From the NCBI GenBank assembly GCA_020310875.1, contig CM035423.1:124644664-124708663 (forward strand): 64,000 bases of DNA, read 5' to 3'. Made by a program: the position numbers and the translations under genes. Positions 1-11,031 of this stretch are shown in pieces. Below the pieces are notes generated by a model. That model did no database searches. It saw only the letters and a list, made by a program, of their open reading frames with translations, and was not told where the DNA came from. The first letter of the stretch is position 1. Each line of letters starts with the position of its first letter. This DNA comes from Ceratopteris richardii (Eukaryota > Streptophyta > Polypodiopsida > Polypodiales > Pteridaceae).

Positions 1-1000
1 TTGGTCAAGCCAACCGGCACAAGACCAGCCCTTGAGCTTATGGAGACTCAAATAGACCTTATAGGCATGCTATAAGTGCAAAGAAATGCACTATGTACTT
101 TGGAGCATCAAGGAGAATGAGTCGATACAAAACAGATAGGTTCGCGGGTCGACTAGCTCAAAAAACTTACTATCTATGGAAGAGACAATGAACTTCAAAT
201 GCCCATAGCGACGAGCGTGATTACAAATAGTCCTTTTATGGGAGTGATAAACATAGGGTTCAGTGTATGGAATGCACAAAAGTATAAGGAATAAGCAAAA
301 TATGCTATAGGAATGAATGCGACATTCACCGGTGGTACTTCCTATTTTTCAGGAATACGTAGAGATTGACCCCGAGGCAGAAAAACTCCGATTTCTCCAA
401 ATCTACTAAACCAAATGCTTTGAAAATTTACAGGCATAAACTAGACACTGATACCTTTCCAATGAGCCCTCTTACACTAATTTGGAGCTCTGGAGAGAGA
501 GCAGCAGCCTCTACAAGAAGATGATGTAGAAAATTGAAGGAGCAAGACAATGATGGTCACACGTGTATGTATATTGCTTCCATGTATAATACAAGTGATT
601 TCAACTCCTTATATAGCCTCTAGGAGTGTTCCACGACTTTTACAACTTGAATTTGAATTCAAATGAAGGTGGGAATCGTTTTTGGAGGGAATCAATTCAC
701 TTTCCTACAATCTAGGAAAAGTGAAGATCTTGATTGATCTACTTTTAGGTGATTTGATTTGCTTGATTGAATGCAACTTCAACCACCACAAATTCATGGG
801 ATTTGGGCTCTATATTTGTACCTTTACATGTGTAAACCTCAAGGCTTTTACAATGGTAAATGAGCCATCAAAAATCTCTCAAAAAAATACAATAAATGAG
901 CATATGAAAAAGAACTCTCCAACGGATATACTTTCGACGCGATAGCCTTTGATGTAGATCAAATCCACCTCAAGCATAGTGTAAGCTTGATGTTCCAACA
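1..1000 (-). repeat. Copia-1 3' LTR (partial)
   Basis: The LTR starts at 1000 on the minus strand with TGTTGGAACA, directly after a purine tract. It aligns to 5276-6298 of the 5' LTR, so about 58 bp lie left of the window. A TATA-like CTATATAAGG is at 609-618. Small indels relative to the other LTR (for example near 230 and 500-520) show some age since insertion. Confidence 0.93.
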
Positions 1001-1013
1001 GCTCCCCCTCAAG
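1001..1013 (-). other. Copia-1 polypurine tract
   Basis: On the minus strand CTTGAGGGGGAGC abuts the LTR start TGTTGG. This is the expected primer for plus-strand DNA synthesis. Confidence 0.88.
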
Positions 1014-1032
1014 CTAAAGTATGCTTGAGTCT

Positions 1033-1857
1033 TCATTCTCTGATAGGTTGAATACCTGCCATAGCTTTGAATCTACAAAGCTTTATTCCATCAAGTGCCT
1101 TCGTCATCATATCTGCTACTTGCTTTTCAGTTGGAACAAAAGAAATGTCAATCTCCTTTGCCATGAGCTTCTCCCTGATGAAATGGTAATGGACTTCTAT
1201 GTGCTTGGTTCTCGCATGGAAAATAGGATTTGCCGCTAGATGCATGGAACTTACATTATCTCCAAATATGTGAGGTTTGGAACTCATAAGTCCCAAATCT
1301 GTATACAATGCTTTTAACCATATTGCCTCTTGAGTTGCTATGGTCAAGCCTCTGTACTCTCCTTTAGTTGAAGATAAAGCAACTGTTGGTTGCTTCTTGG
1401 AACTCCATGACACTAGCTTCAAACCTACAAATGCTAAGTAACCAGATGTACTTTTTCTATCATCCTTAGCGCCTGCCCAATCTGCATCTGAGTAGATTTT
1501 GATATCCAAATCTGAAGAGTAAGGATAGAATATACCTTCGTTGATTGTACCTTTGAGATACTTAAGTACTCTCTTAGCCGCATCCATATATGGTCTTCTC
1601 GGTGAGTGCATGAACTGACTAAGCACTCCCACAATATATGAGATGTCTGCCCTTGTATGAGTAGCATATATCAAGCTACCTACCAAGCTTTGATATTCTT
1701 TAATGTCTTCAATTTTCTCACCTTCATAAACACTTAGTTTATGATTCATCTCCAAAGGTGTACCTGCAGGTTTAGTGTTCTCCATTTTGAACTTGAGAAG
1801 AAGATCCTGAATGTAACTTCTTTGAGTCAAATACATTCCTTCATCTGTGTATATCAC
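1033..1857 (-). pseudogene. Copia-1 RT C-terminus and RNase H segment
   Basis: This 274-residue open stretch carries the end of the Copia RT (MYLTQRSYIQDLL, then TPLE), the connection with GSLIYATHTRADI, and the RNase H with YSDADWAGAKDDRKSTSG, SLSSTKGEY and the KHIEVHYHFIREK block. The final part (QVADMMTKAL) is the usual C-terminus of Copia Pol, and the stop falls just before the PPT. It continues the preceding RT segment in frame across a GAG-to-TAG type stop at 1858-1860. Compared with other Copia RNase H domains it looks complete, so the loss of function comes from upstream lesions. Confidence 0.92.
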
Positions 1858-2280
1858 CTACATACCTAGGAAATATGTGAGCTCACCTAGGTCACTGATT
1901 TTGAACTCCTCTTGCATGTGTCTCTTGATCCTTTGAATGCCATTTAGATCATCACCTGTCACAATAATATCATCTACATATACACATAGATAGATAACCT
2001 CATTGTGATCTTGTTTGATGAATAGAGAAGGATCCGAGCTGCTAGCTTTGAACCCTTGATCTTGAAGATATGTAACCAACCTATAATTCCAAGCTCTAGG
2101 AGCTTGTTTCAATCCATACAATGCTTTCTTAAGTCTGCAAACATAAGATGGATGATTAGGGTTTTCAAAACTTGGTGGTTGTGACATGTATACCTCTTCA
2201 CTTATCCAACCATTAAAGAATGCTTTTTTCACATCAAGTTGGAGGAGTCTCCAATTCCTTGCAGCAGCTACACTTATCAA
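1858..2280 (-). pseudogene. Copia-1 reverse transcriptase core
   Basis: The RT palm and fingers include the [21 protein letters not shown] block, [14 protein letters not shown] and the catalytic box YVDDIIVTG, followed by KISDLGELTYFLGM. This is the most conserved region of Ty1/Copia Pol. Residue KKAFFNG replaces the KNAFLNG seen in Copia-4. Stops at both ends (about 2299 and 1858) separate it from the neighbouring segments of the same frame. Confidence 0.93.
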
Positions 2281-2298
2281 TGTCCTGATTGTAGTAAT

Positions 2299-2700
2299 CT
2301 ATGCAACTGGTGAGAATGTTTCCTCATAGTCTATACCATGAGTTTGTGAGCATCCTTTGGGAACTAATCTTGCCTTGTACCTGCAAATTGATCCATCTGA
2401 ATTTCTTTTAACTTTATATACCCATCTGCAACCAATTACCTTTTGATTCACTGACATTGGAACCAAATCCCAAGTGTCCATCTCCTGCAATGCATCCATC
2501 TCTTCTTTCATGGCCTTTTCCCAATTAGGGTTTCCCTTTGCCTCTTCATAGGTTGAGGGTTCCTCTGAAATAGAGTCTTTTGCCAAGTATATTGAATGCT
2601 TTGTAACAAATGTGGAATCATATCCATACCTTTCTCGTTGTTTCTTCTCTCTTGCTGATCTTCTAGGTGCTTGTTTGGAGCATTCTCCAACCTCTTGCAT
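2299..2700 (-). pseudogene. Copia-1 integrase-RT linker and RT N-terminus
   Basis: The segment has the polar linker ([16 protein letters not shown]), then the RT start with [31 protein letters not shown] and YKARLVPKG, ending in [12 protein letters not shown]. The TWDLVP tryptophan, which is a stop in Copia-4, is intact here. It ends at a TAG where Copia-4 has a lysine codon. Residue P in LVPKG replaces the usual A. Confidence 0.9.
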
Positions 2701-2787
2701 CTTTGCTTTGCCTCTTGACTTCCATAGCTTGTAATCCCTTTCTCTTTCATCTTGGTCATCATCTGTATCACTTCTTGGATCCTGGAC

Positions 2788-3744
2788 CTATGTATCATGC
2801 TTGCTTCCTAATTGATGAGAGTCAGAATCAAGATCATATGGTAGTGTTACCTTTTGTTTGTCTTCATCATACCAAGACCTGTGTTCTTCAAACACAACAT
2901 CTCTACTTGTAGTGAATTGCTTGGTTGAAGGATTGAAGAACCTGTAACCCATCTGAGCTGAATCATATCCAATAAACACTGCCTTTGTTGCCCTTTCATC
3001 TAGCTTACCTCTTATTTGTGATGGTACATGAACATAAGCTAAACAACCAAAAACCTTGCAATGTCCAAGACTAGGTTTTCTTCCATGCCATGCTTCATAA
3101 GGAGTCATACCTTGAAGTGATTTGGATGGTAGTCGATTAACAAGGTACACAGTAGTTGAAATAGCTTCTGCCCATAGATAATGTGGCAACTTCTTCTCTT
3201 CAAGCATTGTTCGGGCTGATCCAACCAATGTCTTGTTTCTCCTCTCTGCAATTCCATTTAGTTGAGAAGAGTACCTAGTAGTCACTTCTCTTTTGATACC
3301 TTTGTCCTGCAAGAACTCATCAAACTCTTTGGAGAAGTATTCTCCCCCTCCATCAGATCTGAGCTTCTTTAGTGATCTACCTGTATGATTCTCCACATGC
3401 GCAATATACTTCTTGAAGCAATCAAACACTTCATTCTTACTCTTGATAAAGTATAGAACAATCCACCTACTATGGTCGTCAATAAATGAGACATAATACC
3501 TTGATTCTGCCAATGAAGGTTCTTGACTTGGTCCCCATACATCTGTGTGTACTAAGTCCAATAAGTTGTTGTGGATGTAGCCTTTGTGGTTGAATGGTTG
3601 TCTTTGTGCCTTCCCAATCTGACATGCATCATACCTGTTGATCATGTGTTGCTTTGATATGTTCGGCAGTCCTAGAACACTTTGATCCCTGCATATATCC
3701 TTCAAGGTTCTTTCATTCACATGAGCAAGTCTCTTATGCCACAC
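2788..3744 (-). pseudogene. Copia-1 integrase
   Basis: The zinc-binding region (HKRLAHVNERTL ... CDACQIGKAQ in the relative, with CDAC changed to YDAC here) is followed by the rve core with HTDVWGP, FIDDHSR, SDGGGEY and NGIAERRNKTL. The last three hold catalytic residues of the D,D(35)E triad. The C-terminal SRDVVFEEHRSW block is typical of Copia. One zinc-ligand cysteine is therefore lost. The segment stops at 2788 by a CAG-to-TAG change relative to Copia-4. Confidence 0.93.
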
Positions 3745-3941
3745 TTCAAGCTCACTTACGGTTTGAGACCCAAAGTTGAATAGAGCTATGTTCCTGGTTT
3801 CTCATACTTCAAAAGTAAAGAGCCTACCATGCTTCTCACCTCGGGCTATCTTCTTGAAGCCTTGACATGGATCTTCCACAAAAGCTTCATGTTGGGTGAA
3901 CCTAACTTGCAAGCCTTTTTCAACTATTTGGCCTACACTTA

Positions 3942-4190
3942 TTAGGTTTTAGTGATAGTGGGTACATAGAGAACCTTACTTAGAATGTTTGTCCTGCCAT
4001 TGGAAGCTTTGACATCACCAATCTTCTCCACATTGTGCTTTGTGTCATCCCCTGTTTGCACTTCATGTCTATGCTTTGGACTTTCCAAGTCAGATAGAAG
4101 AGCAATGTTGCCTGCAACATGATTCGAACATCCTGAATCTATGTAGAACAAATGATCATCTTCTTTACCTTCTTTGTGGCTTAGATTCAT
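3942..4190 (-). pseudogene. Copia-1 protease segment
   Basis: This holds the aspartic protease signature FYIDSGCSNHVAG, close to the Copia consensus DSGAS/C-x-H. It is in the same frame as the gag segment upstream. One A is missing from a run of five at about 3948 relative to Copia-4, which shifts the frame and ends the ORF. A further TGA lies at about 3802 before the integrase segment. Confidence 0.88.
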
Positions 4191-4517
4191 GAGAAATAAT
4201 GAGTCTTCATGTGGTTGATCTTCTGAATAATTGTTGTAGTCCCTTCTATTATAGCTTTTATTGTTATTGTTGAAGTTGTGTCCACCTCTGCCTCTATTGC
4301 CGCCATATCCACCTCTTCCACTTCCTTTCTGGGCCTTCCCATTGAACCAGCAATTCTGAGTGGTGTGGTTGGTCTTATCGCATATGGCACAAGGTTGAAC
4401 ATTCTGACCTTTGGCTTTGTCTTGCTTTGGTCCTTTCTTCTTCCCTTTCCACTTGCTCTTGCTTGTGAAGTTGGCTTGGGAAGTCTCTTCTTCATCTTCT
4501 TCCTTCTTCTTACCTTT

Positions 4518-5195
4518 CTACTTCTTATCCTTCTTATCTGCATATAGAGCACTAGTTGAACTACCATGATAAGAGTTACCTTCCTTTATGCTATTGTTGG
4601 CTTCTTGATTGAAGAGTTGTCCAAGAAAGATGTTGAAGTCTGGAGTCTGCACATCCATGATGAGATCATAAGCTATCGTGAAGGATTGCCATTCCTTATC
4701 ACTTCGAATGCCGTTGAGAATTTGCCTCATGATGAACTCTTCTTCAATCAACTCTCCAATGGATGCTAACTGATGTGCAACCTCTTTGACCTTGGTGACA
4801 AACTCTGTGATGGTTTGTTTAGGCATCTTCTTCATTTGGTTGAACTCGTTCCAAAGATGATTCTTTCTTGCTTTGGTACTAGCAGAAAAGAAAGTCTCGA
4901 GGGCATCCCAAGTCTCTTGAGATGTCTTGCATCCTCTAATATGTGGTAATAGAAAGTCAGAGATAGAGTTTAGTATGTACGACCTTGCTTGAGCATCCTT
5001 TGCGCACCAAAGTGTGAGTTTATCTGTCTCCTCTTGTGTAGGTCCTCCTTTGGATCTTGGAATAGGCATAACTTCATCACCTGCTACAATTCCATAAAGA
5101 TTTCTACCTTGCAAATAGGCCTCCATTCTGATTTGCCAAGCCGCATAGTTGTGTCGATCAAGCTTCTTGATCATTGAGGGAAAGCCGTCACCCAT
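4518..5195 (-). pseudogene. Copia-1 gag
   Basis: The Gag capsid-like region starts MGDGFPSMIKKLDRHNY right after the PBS, matching the Copia-4 start. It contains the UBN2-type gag pattern (YAAWQIRMEAYLQG, TWDALETFFS, HLWNEFNQMKKM). It is cut at 4518 by CAG-to-TAG in the lysine-rich linker. In the continuing frame, a CCHC zinc knuckle and the Gly/Asn/Arg-rich region follow at about 4400-4250. Confidence 0.92.
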
Positions 5196-5203
5196 CTTGA
5201 TCT

Positions 5204-5216
5204 GGCTCTGATACCA
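5204..5216 (-). other. Copia-1 primer-binding site (initiator Met tRNA)
   Basis: On the minus strand TGGTATCAGAGCC is complementary to the 3' end of plant initiator Met-tRNA. It lies one base from the 3' end of the 5' LTR (5218). Confidence 0.92.
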
Positions 5217-5217
5217 C

Positions 5218-6298
5218 TGAAAGAACTTGGAGAAGCTTGTCGAAGGTAGAAAAGTGCGTTTCGAAGCGATGAAGTTTGGTCAAGCAAACCGGCACAAGAC
5301 CAGCCCTTGAGCTTATGCAGACTCAAATAGACCTTATATGCATGCTATAAGTGCAAAGAAATGCACTATGTACTTTGGGGCACCAAGGAGAATGAGTCGA
5401 TACAAAACAGATAGGTTCGTGGGTCGACTAGCTCAAAAAACTTACTATCTATGGAAGAGACAATGAACTTCAAATGCCCATAGCGACTAGCGTGATTACA
5501 ATTAGAAAAAATACTTTTATGGGAGTGATAAACATAGGGTTGAGTGTATGGAATGCACAAAAGTATAAGGAATAAGCAAAATATGCTATAGGAATGAATG
5601 CGACATTCACCGGTGGTACTTCTTATTTTTCAGGAATACGTAGAGATTGACCCCGAGGTAGAAAAACTCCGGTTTCTCCAAATCTACTGAATCAAATGCT
5701 TTGAAAATTTACAGGCATAAACTAAACACTGATATCTTTCCAATGAGTCCTCTTACACTCAGTTTGGAGCTCTGGAGAGAGAGCAGCAGCCTCTGCAAGA
5801 TTACTGTTGGCGAAGAAGATGATGCAGAAAATTGAAGGAGCAAGACAATGATGGTCACAAGTGTATGTATATTGCTTCCATGTATAATACAAGTGATTTC
5901 AACTCCTTATATAGCCTCTAGGAGTGCTCCACGACTCTTACAACTTGAATTTGAATTCAAATGAAGGTGGGAATGGTTGTTGGAGGGAATCAATTCACTT
6001 TCCTACAATCTAGGAAAAGTGAAGATCTTGATTGATCTACTTTTAGGTGATTTGATTTGCTTGATTGAATGCAACTTCAACCACCACAAATTCGTGGGAT
6101 TTGGGCTCTATATTTGTACCTTTACATGTGTAAAGCTCAAGGCTTTTACAATGGTAAATGAGCCATCAAAAATCTCTCAAAAAAATACAATAAATGAGCA
6201 TATGAAAAAGAACTCTCCAACGGATATTCTTTCGACGCGATAGCCTTTGATGTAGATCAAATCCACCTCAAGCATAGTGTAAGCTTGATGTTCCAACA
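5218..6298 (-). repeat. Copia-1 5' LTR
   Basis: This is a 1081-bp LTR with TGTTGG at 6298 and TTTCA at 5218. A TATA-like box (CTATATAAG) is at about 5906-5914 and should drive transcription toward the PBS. It is matched by the partial LTR at 1-1000 and by the Copia-4 LTR at 44015-45093. Confidence 0.94.
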
Positions 6299-6679
6299 GA
6301 TCATAGGTTCAATCACAAACTAACAACAACCTCAAAATGAGCTCTCTAGCTCTATTTATAGCCTTTGCCTAGTTTTGACTGGTTTCATATCTAGTGACTC
6401 ACATAGTTAAAAAATAGGTTCTATCTCTAATTTGAACTATCTAATAGCTTCTGAAAATTACAAAAATTGGTGTGAGCTTTCTACCTAGACTCCTCAAGCT
6501 TGAGGACCCCTTGACTTGCACAAAATGGAGTCACATTTGCGATAATTGGGTGTATGTACATATATTACATTGTTTTAGTGATAAAAATCACTGTTGCCAA
6601 GATGCAATCTTCTGAGTAGTTTCAAGTGCTTCCTCTTCTTCTATGAGGAGAACCAGTACTTGAACCTTTGCCTTGAACA
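6299..6679 (-). repeat. Gypsy-7 3' LTR fragment
   Basis: The fragment aligns with 48480-48847 of the Gypsy-1 LTR, including GAGCTAGAGAGCTCATTTT and the TGCACAAAATGGAGT block. A good TATA box (GGCTATAAATAGAGC) is at about 6351-6365. Copia-1 removed its 3' end from view. Confidence 0.82.
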
Positions 6680-6692
6680 ATCCCCTCTTCCT
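6680..6692 (-). other. Gypsy-7 polypurine tract
   Basis: On the minus strand GAAGAGGGGATT precedes the LTR start TGTTCAAGG. It occupies the same place as the PPT of Gypsy-1. Confidence 0.7.
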
Positions 6693-6693
6693 T

Positions 6694-8660
6694 GTTTCTA
6701 TCATCCCTGACAGAACGTGATTTAGCATGAGTAAGGTAGTTAGTGAGCAGGTCCATTGCTAAGGTGTGTTCTGTAATGTGAAGGCCACAGATAAGATCAT
6801 GTTCAAGTTTCTCCCAATCAATGGGCTAGGGATCATCTGGAGGTGGGCGCATATAATGTTCTGAATACATGATTCATTCACAAGCAAAAAGGTGTAGCAA
6901 ATGTGTTGGACGACTGATAAATACTTCTGAATGATATTCCCACAAGCCGGTGGTGAACATTTCTTCAAACGTCTGCTTGTAGCAAGCGGGCATATACTTC
7001 AATCTGCAGTACCAAGCATAGCATACCTTGAGAGAAGGTGTCATGCTCATGTCGTAAACTAAGCCTGGTGTATTTACAGTGGGAGCCTTGACACGTTGAA
7101 AGGTCTTGAAGACTATCTGCATCATATAAAAAATCTTTATAGTCATTTGAGCGGCAATATCGATCATCGGGTGTAAACATGGTAACCAATGGTGAATGGC
7201 GTCCATCATATAGCCGAGAATCAAAGTATTATTCATTGGAGGTGTGAGATAGGGATAATTGAACCAATCCCTAGATTGATGATTATTCTGAACCTTAATA
7301 GCAAATGCCTTCCATGTATGTCTACACATAATCAGTCCATAACACGGGTTGTACTTCAAATGTGTCGGTGTGCACATCCATGTATGCATCATTTTTGGGT
7401 ACTTTTGTAGTAAGTCTATGCACCAGGTGGGTTGATATATGTGGCCTCGCTCTGCTTCTAGTGGAACATCTTCGGGCTCGAACTGTGTTGCATGCATGGA
7501 GCGCTTCTGAGTCTCTTTCTCCACTTGGAAATTATATTCATCTAGCAAAAGGAAATATGGCTTATACTGTAATTCACTGAACATTATATGTCGGCAGGGG
7601 GCGATAGCGGCAAAATAAGGCAACTTCAAAATAACTTCTTCGAGATTTGCCATCACGTGGAGTTACACATCTACGTGAGCAGAGTGTGTCTTACCCAATT
7701 CTGCGATGGTCTTCAACCATGCTGGCAGAGGTAATTCATAAGTGTCATGTCCTTCAGGGGATGAGCACCCACCAACAACAGGTAAGGGTACATATTCTTC
7801 TTTGAATGTTTCCTCGATAGGGATAGGTATCGTTTCCTCCGGTTTTGGTAGATCAGGTGGTGACTTTGGTCGAGGGGGTTCTGTCATATTAGATACTTGA
7901 GTCTATAACTCTTGTACTTTCATATGTAGCGCGGTCAATTCTTCCAAGAGAGCCGGTGGTGCCACTTCTTGTACAATAGTTGGTCCCAAAGAATCTTTAA
8001 GCAACAAACTTTTATTGGTGTCCTTGAGAGTTTGGCACTCTTCCTGTAAACGTTCATAGTCCTCCAGCACATGTGCATGGTCTTCCAGGAGGATCTGCAT
8101 GGATTCGAGGGGAACAGCCTGAAAGTGAGACGAACTAAGAGGCGTATCCAGATTGTCCAATGTGGCTTCAAAATTTTCACGATTCTGTTGTTGCAGACGT
8201 TGATTTTCCTCCTTTGCAACATTGAGGTATCAGCAAAGAAGTGCCATGTTGTGTGACAATTGGGCATTTTCCATCATTAAACATGTAACTATGATTCAAC
8301 TTCCTTGACCCATCCCTGAACTTGAGCTTCAGGAGTTTGTTGCTGTGTCCGATATTAGGTTTCCAAGTTTTGATACTTTATGTCAAGCTCCTCATTCTGT
8401 AGTGTGAGTGCATCTAAGCGTACTTGTAAATCTTGTGTAGTCCATTGTAGGGCGGAATGTTGTTTCCGGAGTGATGAGTATTCAACATTAATTTGTTGCA
8501 GACACTATATCATTTGCTGAATAGCAACATCAATAGTGGATGATGAAGATGATGCAAGGGCGGAGAATGCAACATGCAGGGTGGTTTGTAATGCAATGGG
8601 AGTGGGAGTAGGGATAGGGATAGTGGATGCAATGGCAAGTGACGAGAGTGACATGCGAAT
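6694..8660 (-). pseudogene. Gypsy-7 ORF2, coiled-coil to C-terminal domain
   Basis: In one minus-strand frame with a few stops (about 8236, 7903, 7663 and 6874) this matches the second half of Gypsy-1 ORF2. It shows the coiled coil (EENQRLQQQNREN), the FQAVPLESMQILLEDHA block, then the conserved C-terminal domain with SELQYKPYF, ATQFEPEDVP, NPCYG, WKAFAIKVQNN, MSMTPSLKV and YKQTFEEMF. The family TAG stop beside the PPT is AAG here, so the reading frame runs into the PPT. The role of this protein is unknown. Confidence 0.82.
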
Positions 8661-8664
8661 GGGT

Positions 8665-9327
8665 GACATGTGGGACTTGAAAGAGCAACTAGCAAACATA
8701 GATGAGATCATTCCGGATGCATTGCTCATTTCTACATTGTTGAAAGGATTACCAGAATCTTTTCAAATCTTTGCTACTACACTCCGTTTGGTTGCAAAAG
8801 GAAATCCTAATATGTATGCATTTGATGAGATTGTGTCTCTTCTTTTGCAAGAAGATCAATCTAGAGTGAATAGGAGTGGTTTGATTGAGGGAACACAAGC
8901 ACTTGCTATCTCACAAAAGGGGAAACGCAAGTATGGTTCAACTTTGGGTTCATCAAAACCAAAGCCTCAAGCTTCTTCTTCCACTCATTCCTCTAATGAT
9001 GGTGATTTGCAAAAGAAGAAGAGATGCAAATATTGTCGAAGGGCTGGTCATACTATTGATGAGTGTAGAAAGCTTGCTAAACGCAATGAAAAGAAGAAGG
9101 AATCTGACATGTCTATTGTTGAAAATTCAGCAAATGTAAAGAATGATGAAGCTAACATGGCTCAAGATTTTTGGGCATGTGTTGTTACATGTCATTATGC
9201 TGCTTCTTTGCATTCTAAATGTGTGGTTGTGAGTGAGGCTGATTCGGATTGGTTCTTTGATAGTGATGCTTCAAAGCACATAACATCATGCAAAAGATTT
9301 TTTGCCTCTTTGAAAGATGCACCCTAA
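8665..9327 (+). pseudogene. Copia-2 gag and start of protease
   Basis: The gag region resembles the UBN2 family (LKEQLANIDEIIPDALLISTLLKGLPESF). A CCHC zinc knuckle, CKYCRRAGHTIDEC, lies at about 9029-9070. The protease signature reads DWFFDSDASKHITSC where the family has DSGAS, so the active-site Gly is Asp. The frame stops at 9325 (TAA). The open frame continues left to 8536, but bases before about 8665 belong to Gypsy-7 ORF2 read backwards, so that start is spurious. Confidence 0.87.
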
Positions 9328-9336
9328 GGAGGACAT

Positions 9337-9687
9337 GTGGTGTGTGCAAACAATGCCTCTTATCCTATCATTGGAGTAGGAGAAATTGAGCTTACAGTTG
9401 CAAATGGAGGTGTGACTCTCTTGAAAAATGCATTGTATGTGCCCGGTATCAAGAAGAACTTAATTTCAGTTCCGTTGATTGCCAAAGCTGGACTTCATGT
9501 ACACTTTGTTGATGATAAGTGTATGGTTCATGATTTCAGCAATGGCAATGTTATCGTGATGATCGGTACACTATGTAATGGTTTGTATCACATGGATACA
9601 TACAAGAGGGCTGCCTCAAATGCCTTGGTTGCTCATACTTCTTCCATGGTTGAAATGGAGCTCGGCATGCTCGTGTTGGTCACTTGA
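9337..9687 (+). pseudogene. Copia-2 protease C-terminal part and gag_pre-integrase
   Basis: VGEIELTVANGGVTLLKNALYVPGIKKNLISV is the usual Copia protease-to-pre-integrase block, in the frame following the stop at 9325. It ends before the integrase zinc region, where a frameshift leads into the next segment. Confidence 0.82.
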
Positions 9688-10454
9688 ACTTCAATAGTTT
9701 TCTTTACTTTCAAAAGAAGGACATGTTTATCGGTTTGCCTACACTTGAGTCCATAGATAGTCATACACACACTACAAGAAAATTGCAGCTTGTTCATAAT
9801 GATGTATGTTGTCCCATCAAGACTCCATCTTCTAGGAAGCCTGTATATTTTGTTACCTTCATTGATGATGCTACTCTCCATACATGGGTGTATCCTATGA
9901 AAGCAAAGAATGAGGTATATTCTTGCTTCAAAGCATTTTTAGCTATGGCTGAAAATTTTTCTTCACAAAAGCTTTTGACTCTATGCACGGATCGTGGTGG
10001 TGAATACATATCACATGAGTTTAATGCTTTTCTTTGTGAAAGAGGTATTTCACACCAATGTATGGTGCCATATACACCTCAACAAAATGGTGTTGTTGAG
10101 CGTAAAAATAGAACTCTTCTTGAAATGGCACGATGTATGGTTAAAGGAAAGCATCTTCCTGATAAGTTTTGGATGGAAGCGGTCATGTGTGCAAACTATG
10201 TGTTGAATCGCTGCCCTACAAAATCATTGAGAGTCATTACTCCTTATGAGCCTTGGAATGTTCATAAGCCTATGGTTCATATGCGTGTGTTTAGTTGTTT
10301 GGCATATGCTCTTCTGCCATCACAACAACATCACAAACTTGATGACAAGGAAAAGAAATGTATATTTGTTGGTTATAGTGCTGAAGGTAATGGATATCTT
10401 GTACTATCCATTGACGAACACAATTATTGTGAGTCGAGATGTGGTATTTGCTGA
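9684..10454 (+). pseudogene. Copia-2 integrase
   Basis: The rve core is clear: KLQLVHNDVCCPI (first Asp), FIDDATLHTWVY, CTDRGGEY (second Asp), and PQQNGVVERKNRTLLEMAR (Glu). PDKFWMEAV, NRCPTKSL and FVGYSAEGNGYLV follow. It ends in a stop after ESRCGIC, where the family has SRDVVF, so a small frameshift is present; SRDVVFAENS reads in another frame just downstream. The N-terminal zinc-binding residues are mostly deleted at about 9680-9720. Confidence 0.92.
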
Positions 10455-11031
10455 AAATTCAGTTTTCCCTCTACTTGAATGCAAAAAACAGCCAACAATT
10501 AGCTCATAAGATGTGTTCGATACACTCATGCCTTTGTTCCAAAATGGAGAGCTTGACTTTGTTCCATACACTCATGCCTTTGTTCCAAAATGGCCATGTA
10601 GACCAGCCAACTGAGGTTCAAAGGGCTGAAAAAGTCTAGCAAAATAGTGCTGAAAATGAAGAGAATTTCCAACCAAACATGGCTGAAAATTTTCAGCCAA
10701 AAATTACCAAAGCTGCTGGAAATTTCCAGCCACATATGGCTGAACATTTGCATCAAAATATGGCTGAAAATGAGCATGAAATTCAGCCCATGCATAATGT
10801 ACATATTGAAGATTTTTTACATAATGAATGCATGTCTATCAAGAGTGCACAAACTATGCCAAAGTGGCTGAAACAAACTATGCAGGACAACAAATTGAGT
10901 GTACCTTTACTTCGTAGAAAAAGATCAAGCTCTCACCATGCATCAAGTAATTTTGTGGATTATTCTCTTATTGTAATGAAGAGCCACATTCTTTTGAAGA
11001 TGCATGTGAAGATCCACAATGGATAAGTGTT
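10455..11031 (+). other. Copia-2 integrase-RT linker with internal repeats
   Basis: This low-constraint linker has two local expansions. A 33-bp unit is repeated at 10515-10547 and 10561-10593 with 46-bp spacing. From about 10677 to 10795 the frame encodes repeats of the type MAENFQP (AENFQP, GNFQPHMAEH, NMAENEHEIQP). RT homology starts near 10990 (EEPHSFEDACEDPQWISVMQ across frames). Confidence 0.7.

Larger units (their letters stand above)
1..6298 (-). mobile_element. Copia-1, Ty1/Copia LTR retrotransposon (3' LTR cut by window edge)
   Basis: Reading on the minus strand, the order is 5' LTR (5218-6298), PBS (5204-5216), gag-pol (5195-1033), PPT and 3' LTR (1000 to beyond base 1). The integrase-before-RT order and the Met-tRNA primer site define Ty1/Copia. 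The two LTRs are close in sequence, with a few short indels. The coding region has at least five stops and one frameshift, so this copy should be non-autonomous. It is inserted within the LTR of Gypsy-7, whose LTR resumes at 6299. Its closest relative here is Copia-4, with nearly equal LTR length and very similar protein. The target duplication cannot be checked because the other end is off the window. Confidence 0.95.
6299..8660 (-). mobile_element. Gypsy-7 fragment: LTR, PPT and ORF2 3' part
   Basis: This relic belongs to the same family as Gypsy-1, shown by a shared LTR region, PPT position and ORF2 protein. It is bounded on the left by Copia-1, inserted in its LTR. On the right it stops abruptly at about 8660, where Copia-2 gag begins on the opposite strand. 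Gag-pol and the 5' half of ORF2 are missing. Confidence 0.88.

Noticed and set aside
9771..9783. CACTACAAGAAAA resembling a CACTA terminus
   Set aside because: It encodes the conserved TRKLQL before the Copia integrase core, in frame. No subterminal repeats are near.
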